Under the pieces are notes generated by a model. That model worked only from the letters and a program-made list of their open reading frames with translations. It did not search any database and was not told the origin of the DNA. The position numbers were made by a program, and so were the translations under genes. From Tetracentron sinense (lineage: Eukaryota; Streptophyta; Magnoliopsida; Trochodendrales; Trochodendraceae), in assembly GCA_015143295.1 (NCBI GenBank), contig CM026553.1:1922001-1986000 (forward strand): a DNA stretch of 64,000 nucleotides, read 5' to 3'. Every line of letters begins with the position of its first letter. Positions within the stretch are counted from its first letter, which is position 1. This document shows, in pieces, positions 57,325-64,000 of the stretch.

Positions 57325-58578
57325 ATGAGACGCAATACCCGGGGTCGCGGGTACAACACGAGGGGTAATGGAGGTGATGCTCCATCGGGTGATGATCAAC
57401 CCGACTTTGCCCAAGCATTCGCATCCTTAGCCGAGACCTTGGCTATGTTGGCGGCAAGGCAACCGGCCACTCCGCCTAATGCGGCACTCATACCGGCTCC
57501 TCCTAACCGAGCCCAAGCCGGGATAGAAGCTTTTCGGAGGATGAGGCCTCCAACTTTTTGTGGAAGCATTGATCCACTTGTTGCCGAGGGTTGGATCCGG
57601 CAACTTGAGAAGATATTCTCGGTATTAGCACCTACTGAAGTGGAAAGGGTCACATGGGCCGCCTTTATGCTTGAGGGCGAGGCCGATCATTGGTGGAAGT
57701 CTGCACTTCGGACCCGAGAGTTGACCCGGCAAGGTCAAGATTGGACTTGGGAGGAATTCTTGGAGGTTTTCAACAAGAAGTATTTTCCGGTCGGGATGAA
57801 AGAAAAGATGGAAGTCGAATTCATTACCTTGGAGCAAGGTAATATGTCTGTAGCGGCTTATGAAGCCAAATTTTCGGAGCTATCTCGATTTGCTCCACAC
57901 ATGATAGCGACCGAGGCTATGAAGGCCCGGAAATTCGAGAGGGGGTTGAAGGCCTATCTCAAGGACCGAGTCTCGATGTTTAGACATGAGACATATTCTG
58001 AAGTCGTTGATAAAGCACTATTGGCCGAGTCGAATTCCGAGGAGTTCTTCAAAAGGAGAGGAATGGAAAAAGGACAGTCGAGTAGTTCAGGGGAGAAAAG
58101 AGCAAGGACGAGCTTGTATCAGTCTACAGGCCCGGCTCAGTCACAGAGGATGTATTCAGCACCACAGGCTCCCCGCTCTTTCGCTCCACCGGCTTTTCGC
58201 CCGGCTACCTCATATGCTCCTCGCCCCGCAGTTACTCAGGCTACGGGGTATGCTCCGTCCTCCTATTTGCATGATGTTTGCACTCTTTGTGGGAGGAGGC
58301 ATCCAACGGGAGAATGCCGGAGAGTTTCAGGAAGTTGCTTCCATTGTGTTGACCAAGGCCACATGGTCAGAGATTGTCCCCGGCGTCAATTGCCAACTCA
58401 GTCTTCAGGGAGCAGGCCCCCGGTTAGGCAGACATCTCAGCCTAGCTCTTCTCAGGCTTCGAGGGCCTCACAGTCTACCCGGCCTCCTCGCCCAGCCACA
58501 CAGGGCCGAGTCTTTGCCTTATCCGAGAGAGACGCACGTGCATCCGACGATGTCGTGCAAGGTACGCAAAAATTCTAG
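57325..58578 (+). CDS. Element E Gag (Tekay-like Ty3/gypsy), looks whole
   Basis: Open frame of 417 codons from the ATG at 57325. This start is preferred because all related copies share MRRNTRG here. It encodes the structural Gag of the retrotransposon particle. Order: an acidic N-terminus with APSGDDQPDFAQAF; the Retrotrans_gag core with LEGEADHWWKSALRTREL and MSVAAYEAKFSELSRF; a basic and proline-rich linker; two zinc knuckles (CTLCGRRH... and CFHCVDQGHMVRDC); and an SERDARASDDVVQG C-terminus. The frame closes a few codons past the donor-like site at 58561/58562, so an unspliced transcript would give Gag alone. The leader ends in TCGTTCTCAG just before the start codon. Confidence 0.93.
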   Translation: MRRNTRGRGYNTRGNGGDAPSGDDQPDFAQAFASLAETLAMLAARQPATPPNAALIPAPPNRAQAGIEAFRRMRPPTFCGSIDPLVAEGWIRQLEKIFSVLAPTEVERVTWAAFMLEGEADHWWKSALRTRELTRQGQDWTWEEFLEVFNKKYFPVGMKEKMEVEFITLEQGNMSVAAYEAKFSELSRFAPHMIATEAMKARKFERGLKAYLKDRVSMFRHETYSEVVDKALLAESNSEEFFKRRGMEKGQSSSSGEKRARTSLYQSTGPAQSQRMYSAPQAPRSFAPPAFRPATSYAPRPAVTQATGYAPSSYLHDVCTLCGRRHPTGECRRVSGSCFHCVDQGHMVRDCPRRQLPTQSSGSRPPVRQTSQPSSSQASRASQSTRPPRPATQGRVFALSERDARASDDVVQGTQKF

Positions 58579-58696
58579 AGTCTAAGTTGTGTAAAATTTC
58601 TATGATTTATTATGTGATTATTTATACTAAGGGTTACCTATATATGATGCTTGTTGTTGTTTGAAATCTACTAATAGTAACTACTCAATCGCACAG
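58562..58696 (+). other. Candidate gag-pol intron, element E
   Basis: 135 bp, CAAG|GTACGC to TCGCACAG|, AT-rich, at the gag/protease junction. Same position and length in B and D; C and F have 146 and 148 bp versions. Regulated splicing between gag-pro and downstream pol is known for Ogre elements. Its use at this different junction in a Tekay-like element is my inference. Confidence 0.6.
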
Positions 58697-58701
58697 GCGC
58701 T

Positions 58702-61700
58702 TTGTTAGTGAACGAGTGTCTCGCCCGAGTGTTGATCGATACAGGATCCACTCACTCCTTTGTGTCGCCGAGTTTCGCAAAGGGATTTTCGACTGAGGCT
58801 ACTCCGTTAAAGCAGGAGTTGACCATTGCAACTCCACTCGGCAAGTCAGTTGATACGGACAAAATATTCGGGGATAGTGTGGTTCAAGTGGGGGAGAATG
58901 AACTGTTAGCCGATCTCATCGTCCTAGATTTTCAAGACTTGGATTTTGATGTCATCTTAGGGATGGATTGGTTTTCAAACCATCACGGGCATGTTGCGTG
59001 TTTTGAGAAGATGGTGAATTTCAAGCCGGAAGGGGGTAAGCCTTTTCACTTCCGAGGATTAAGAGAGTGGGACATTGCTCGCCTCGCAGCCTTGAGTGTA
59101 ACAAACCTAGAAGCACAAAACTCCTCGGCCATTCCGGTCGTGAGTGATTTCTTGGACGTGTTTCCGGAGGAACTTCCCGGGTTACCTCCGAATCGGGAGA
59201 TTGAGTTCGCTATAGAGCTTACTCCGGGCACCGCTCCAATTTCAAGAGCCCCATATAGAATGGCCCCGATAGAGCTTGAAGAATTGAAGAAGCAAATTGA
59301 GGAGTTACAACAACTTGGTTTCATCCAACCAAGTGTGTCACCGTGGGGAGCTCCGGTCCTTTTTGTAAAGAAGAAAGACGGGTCGATGAGAATGTGTATA
59401 GACTACCGTCAGTTGAACAAGGTAACTATCAAGAATCGTTATCCCTTGCCAAGGATCGATGACTTGTTCGACCAACTGAAGGGAGCGAGATTCTTCTCCA
59501 AAATTGATCTTAGGTCGGGGTATCATCAATTAAGGATCAAGGCGGAAGATGTTCCGAAGACGGCCTTCAGGACTCGGTATGGGCATTACAAGTTCCTTGT
59601 CATGCCTTTTGGGCTGACGAATGCACCGGCGGCATTCATGGATTTGATGAACCGGGTGTTCCGATCTTACTTGGATCGATGCGTGATTGTATTCATTGAT
59701 GACATTTTGGTGTATTCCCAGACACGGGAAGATCACGCGCGAGACCTCCGCCTTGCTCTAGAGATGTTGAGAGAGCATAGGCTATATGCCAAATTGAGTA
59801 AGTGCGAGTTCTGGTTAGAGAAGGTCGCATTTCTTGGACACGTGGTGTCGGCCGAGGGCATTTCTGTAGATCCAGCCAAGGTTGAGGCAGTCATGAGTTG
59901 GGAGAGGCCCAAGAGCGTCACGGAGATACGTAGTTTCCTCGGATTGGCAGGCTACTACCGGAGATTTGTGGAGGGATTCTCCAGTTTGGCTGCACCTCTC
60001 ACCTACTTGACAAGGAAAAATGCAAAGTTCAGTTGGAGTGACCGATGTGAAGTAAGTTTCCAAGAGTTGAAGAAACGCCTCACCACAGCCCCTGTCCTTA
60101 CTGTGCCATCTGGACCTTTTGGGTATGAGGTGTACAGTGATGCCTCGCATGTTGGACTCGGGTGTGTCCTAATGCAACACAAGAAGGTCATTGCCTATGC
60201 ATCAAGGCAGTTGAAAGAGCATGAAAAGAACTACCCCACTCACGACTTGGAGCTTGCGGCGGTCGTGTTTGCACTCAAAATTTGGCGACATTATCTGTAC
60301 GGGGTGGAGTTCTATGTGTACACGGACCACAAGAGCCTCAAGTACCTCTTTTCCCAAAAAGAGTTAAACTTACGACAACGGCGTTGGATTGAGTTCTTAA
60401 AGGACTACGAGTGCACTATCCAATATCACCCGGGAAAAGCAAATGTGGTGGCAGACGCTCTGAGTAGGAAACCATCGGGGTTGTTGGCTCACATGTTGGT
60501 GCGGGAATGGAGACTGTTAGACGATTTGGCAAATCTAGACATCAGTGTGAACGATTCTGTCCGCAGTCCGGTTTTGGCAAATGTTACAGTTCGGCCGTAC
60601 CTTATAGACTTGATCCAGGAGTATCAAGCCACAGACACTGACTTGTTGGCTTTCCGGGATAAGGAAGTGGCCAAGGGTAGTACGGACTTCTCTCTCACTA
60701 GCCGAGGTGCTATTACATTCAAGGGAAGACTTTGTGTCCCAGCCAATGTAGACCTTCGGAGAGAGATTATGGACGAGGCTCACCGGTCTAAGTATACAGT
60801 GCATCCCGGAGGGACAAAGATGTATCGGAACCTTAAGAGTCACTTTTGGTGGCGAAACATGAAGAGGGAGGTTGCGGAGTATGTGGCACGGTGTTTGGTG
60901 TGCCAACAGGTGAAAGCGGAGCATTTGAGACCGGCGGGTCTTTTGCAGTCTCTCCCTATTCCCGAGTGGAAATGGGAACATATCTCTATGGACTTCATCG
61001 TGGGATTGCCGAAGACGGTCAAGAAGACCGATGCTATATGGGTAGTTATTGATAGACTCACGAAGTCCGCTCATTTCTTACCATACCGGACTACATTCAA
61101 CTCCAACCAGTTAGCGGAGCTATACATCAAAGAAATAGTCCGATTGCATGGGGTGCCAGTGAGTATTGTGTCGGATAGAGACCCAAGATTCACGTCCAGG
61201 TTTTGGAAAAGTTTTCAAGGTGCAATGGGCTCCCGGTTAGACTTTAGCACAGCTTTCCACCCACAGACCGATGGGCAAACCGAGAGGGTGAATCAGGTTA
61301 TTGAAGATATGCTCCGAGCATGTATGCTAGACTTCAAGGGAAGTTGGGAAGATCACCTACCTTTGGTGGAATTCGCTTACAACAATAGTTATCAAGAAAG
61401 CATAAAAATGGCGCCTTTCGAGGCTTTGTACGGAAGGAGTTGTAGATCCCCGTTGTATTGGGATGAAGTGGGAGAAAGAAAGATTTTAGGCCCCGATTTA
61501 ATTGAACAAACCGCGGATAGGGTCAAGCTTATCCGGGAGAGGTTAAAGACCGCACAAGATAGACAGAAAAGCTATGCCGACAACCGAAGGAGGGATCTTG
61601 AATTCCGAGTCGGTGATTTTGTGTTTGTAAGGATTTCACCGACCAAAGGTGTTATGCGATTCGGGAAGAGAGGCAAGCTTAGCCCGAGATATGTGGGTCC

Positions 61701-62028
61701 GTTCGAGATCATTACTCGAGTTGGCGAGGTGGCTTACCGTGTTGCTTTACCCGCTCACATGGCGGCGGTCCACAACGTGTTTCATATCTCCCAGCTTCGG
61801 AAGTACATCCCGGATCCTTCTCACGTCATTGAGCTTGATCCGGTTGAGATTCGAGAGGATCTCACTTTGGTTGAGAAGCCGGTTCATATTTTGGATCGAA
61901 GAGACCAAGTACTTCGCAACAAAACTATTCCGCTAGTTCTCGTGCAATGGCAACATCACGCTCGAGAAGAGGCTACATGGGAACGTGAGGCCGAAGTCAA
62001 GGCGAAGTACCCCGAGTTGTTTGAATGA
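58702..62028 (+). CDS. Element E Pol (PR-RT-RH-INT-chromodomain), looks whole
   Basis: Uninterrupted frame of about 1108 codons opening at the intron acceptor (58697), with no ATG at its start, so it is expected to be expressed as part of a Gag-Pol product. Counting from 58702: protease LIDTGSTHS with Asp13; reverse transcriptase about 195-370 with the catalytic FIDD at 331-334; RNase H about 475-590; integrase zinc-binding H694/H701/C731/C734; catalytic D764, D825 and E861 (35 residues between the last two, as in D-D35-E); GPF module about 992-1016; and a C-terminal chromodomain about 1056-1108 ([24 protein letters not shown]). The chromodomain and domain order put it in the Tekay (Del) chromovirus clade. 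Full length for the family. Confidence 0.95.
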   Translation: MLVNECLARVLIDTGSTHSFVSPSFAKGFSTEATPLKQELTIATPLGKSVDTDKIFGDSVVQVGENELLADLIVLDFQDLDFDVILGMDWFSNHHGHVACFEKMVNFKPEGGKPFHFRGLREWDIARLAALSVTNLEAQNSSAIPVVSDFLDVFPEELPGLPPNREIEFAIELTPGTAPISRAPYRMAPIELEELKKQIEELQQLGFIQPSVSPWGAPVLFVKKKDGSMRMCIDYRQLNKVTIKNRYPLPRIDDLFDQLKGARFFSKIDLRSGYHQLRIKAEDVPKTAFRTRYGHYKFLVMPFGLTNAPAAFMDLMNRVFRSYLDRCVIVFIDDILVYSQTREDHARDLRLALEMLREHRLYAKLSKCEFWLEKVAFLGHVVSAEGISVDPAKVEAVMSWERPKSVTEIRSFLGLAGYYRRFVEGFSSLAAPLTYLTRKNAKFSWSDRCEVSFQELKKRLTTAPVLTVPSGPFGYEVYSDASHVGLGCVLMQHKKVIAYASRQLKEHEKNYPTHDLELAAVVFALKIWRHYLYGVEFYVYTDHKSLKYLFSQKELNLRQRRWIEFLKDYECTIQYHPGKANVVADALSRKPSGLLAHMLVREWRLLDDLANLDISVNDSVRSPVLANVTVRPYLIDLIQEYQATDTDLLAFRDKEVAKGSTDFSLTSRGAITFKGRLCVPANVDLRREIMDEAHRSKYTVHPGGTKMYRNLKSHFWWRNMKREVAEYVARCLVCQQVKAEHLRPAGLLQSLPIPEWKWEHISMDFIVGLPKTVKKTDAIWVVIDRLTKSAHFLPYRTTFNSNQLAELYIKEIVRLHGVPVSIVSDRDPRFTSRFWKSFQGAMGSRLDFSTAFHPQTDGQTERVNQVIEDMLRACMLDFKGSWEDHLPLVEFAYNNSYQESIKMAPFEALYGRSCRSPLYWDEVGERKILGPDLIEQTADRVKLIRERLKTAQDRQKSYADNRRRDLEFRVGDFVFVRISPTKGVMRFGKRGKLSPRYVGPFEIITRVGEVAYRVALPAHMAAVHNVFHISQLRKYIPDPSHVIELDPVEIREDLTLVEKPVHILDRRDQVLRNKTIPLVLVQWQHHAREEATWEREAEVKAKYPELFE

Positions 62029-62125
62029 TTTTGGGTATAACTTGTAATTTTGTTTCGAATTGTTATGCTAAGTTGTTTAAATTGTAAAGCACGCATTGTC
62101 CAAATTTCGAGGACGAAATTTTTGT

Positions 62126-62138
62126 AAGGGGGGGAGAA
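62126..62138 (+). other. Polypurine tract of element E
   Basis: AAGGGGGGGAGAA directly abuts the right LTR after GAGGACGAAATTTTTGT. Confidence 0.95.
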
Positions 62139-64000
62139 TGTAGCACCCCGGACTTTTTCATCCTTAATGAACAGCACCTTCGTAGCTAATTGGCCGTTTT
62201 TGTAGTCTAATTAATAAATAAGGGAGAAATCGGAAATTCCAAAACGTTAGAAATGTGCGTTTTCGAAAGACGAACCCAACGCAAGTTGAATCGTCGAAAT
62301 CCGACGAGCGAGTCAAAAGATATGGTCAAAACAGTCCAGACATAGAGAGAACCGATCGCTCAGTCCAGTCAGCGATCGATCGGTCCATAACCGATCGATC
62401 TGTAGCTATCGCACGGTCAGAAATTTTGTATGGGGAAATTTTCCAGAGAGTGAGTTTTTGACCGGTCGATCGGTCATAAACACCGATCGCTCGGTAGGCA
62501 ACCGATCGATCGGTCATAACCACCGATCGCTCGGTCTTCGCGTTTTTTACAGAAATTTCAGTAAGGGCTTTATCATCTTTTGGGGGTTAAACCCTTTCTC
62601 CTTAAGGCTTGCCCGAGCCTTAGGGCATCATTCACTATACTTAGAGAGATTTGGGAGATAAGAGAGAGGAGAAAAGGGTTTCCTAAACCTAGGTTGCTTT
62701 TGGAGAAGAAATCAAAGGGGTGAAGACCCTAGATAGTCCCCAAGCACGTTTTCTTCAAGATTTCAACTCAAGCTCGGGTGGAGGTGCATTCTCCAAGCTA
62801 GGGCAGCACTCACTCACGTTTTTGAAAGGGGTTTCTTCCCCAACTCAAGTCCCCTTCAAGCAAAGGCTTCTTCCTTCCAAATAGAGCTTCTATTTCAAGG
62901 TTTCTTCAAGATCAAACCTTGATCTAAGGTTAGTACACCCTACTAACTTACCCTAGCAATAAATCTAGGTTTTTCCTTATGAAATATGATTCTTGTTAGT
63001 GTGTTTTATTCCTTGCAAAATGTGTCATCTATAATAAATATAAACAAGATAAAGAAAGAGTAGGGATGCTTGGATGGAGGTTGGATACGGCGATTGGATG
63101 CCGAATGTGTGATATATGATGTGTGGGATGTGGATTGGAAAATGGAGGATGGGCATTGTACAAATAACAAACTTACCCTTGTGTGATTGAATGGAAAATA
63201 TGCATTAAAAAGAAGGAGATAAACTACTAAGGAATAACGTATGAAAGTGTTTGACAAAATGCCTAAACTATGAATAAATGATCTCAATGAAGGACATGGA
63301 AATGGGTTTTATGCATGTGTCCTTATAAATGATAAATTGATCAAATGTTATGCAAACTACTTAGGTTACTTATGTTCATATCATGAATTGAATTATAATG
63401 TCATATTTGGTTATTTCCATTATCATGATTGTCACTATGGACACGTACACGAGCACGCATGATAGCATGAACCGTGATTTCAAGAGCATGTGCATATAAT
63501 AAACAACAAGAAATATAGCATGTCAAGGAGGTTGGTAGCCCAGGGACATTCGGGTGCTAGCCTCTGGCTCACAAGTGCATTGCATAACAAGGAGGTTGGT
63601 AGCCCAGGGACATTCGGGTGCTAGCCTCTGGCTCACAAGTGCATTTCATAACAAGGAGGTTGGTAGCCCAGGGAGGATTCGGGTACTAACCTCTGGCTCA
63701 CAAGTGCATTGCATATCAAGGAGGTTGGCAGCCCAGGGAGATTCGGGTGCTAGCCTCTGGCTCACAAGTTTACAAGATAGAAGTTTACAAGATGATGATC
63801 ATGCATTCATGCATGCACGCATACATGATTTCTACGAGGCATACCGGGACATGACAGGGGTTTTCAAGCATGAGTTTTATCGGCATTTTCGCATTCATGT
63901 ACGCACGTCAGGATGCTTGTATTGTGTCTTGCCCTATACTGTTTCTTTGTGATGTTTCTATTACTGCTTGTATGATATTACTACTATGTGTTTTTATTAT
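62139..64000 (+). mobile_element. Element E: right LTR, cut by the window edge
   Basis: Starts TGTAGCACCCCGG and runs off the window with about 460 bp missing by comparison with the left LTR. Palindrome array 62351-62535, hairpin-unit array 63524-63770. Near-identical to the left LTR. Confidence 0.95.

Overview
This is plant nuclear DNA from a seed plant, most likely an angiosperm with a large, repeat-rich genome. The evidence is one plant-type organic cation/carnitine transporter gene, Tekay-type Ty3/gypsy chromoviruses primed by initiator Met-tRNA, Tat/Ogre-like Ty3/gypsy elements carrying a plant-specific 5' ORF (DUF7745-like), a Ty1/copia fragment, a TRIM and foldback MITEs. I cannot name the species. 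There are no prokaryotic features, rRNA or tRNA genes or CRISPR arrays.

Layout. 1-42976 is one nested stack of LTR retrotransposons. The oldest layer is M2 (minus strand, Tat/Ogre-like: LTR 40509-42976, ORF1, gag, protease). M1 (minus strand, another gypsy; LTR 13045-24620, leader, gag) appears to have inserted into the M2 protease region. Three Tekay-like plus-strand elements then landed: C (13901-23771) in the M1 LTR, B (LTR remnant 636-1777, interior, LTR to 9305) in M1 gag, and F (28933-39646) in M2 ORF1. Element A (only its LTR end, 1-635) lies inside the B 5' LTR. 42977-49016 is the host island: an intact single-exon OCT-type transporter gene (45002-46546, minus strand) with MITEs around it. 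49017-49571 is a TRIM containing a 123-bp near-perfect hairpin. A copia integrase scrap (about 49590-49829) is cut by Tekay-like element D (49830-54678). D is cut in its reverse-transcriptase region by E (54679 to beyond the right edge), a young copy that looks whole.

The five Tekay-like elements with visible interiors (B, C, D, E, F) share an unusual architecture: (i) a GT...AG-bounded 135-148 bp spacer exactly at the gag/protease junction, which looks like a spliceosomal intron; (ii) conserved splice-donor-like and acceptor-like sites about 1.1-1.2 kb apart inside the LTR itself; (iii) a short acidic reading frame just after that acceptor; (iv) two positions in the LTR that carry family-specific tandem arrays of palindromes or hairpins while the flanks stay alignable. 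This combined design is the most interesting signal here. The splicing and coding claims are inferences from sequence and would need transcript evidence. All comparisons were made by eye, so divergence figures are approximate.
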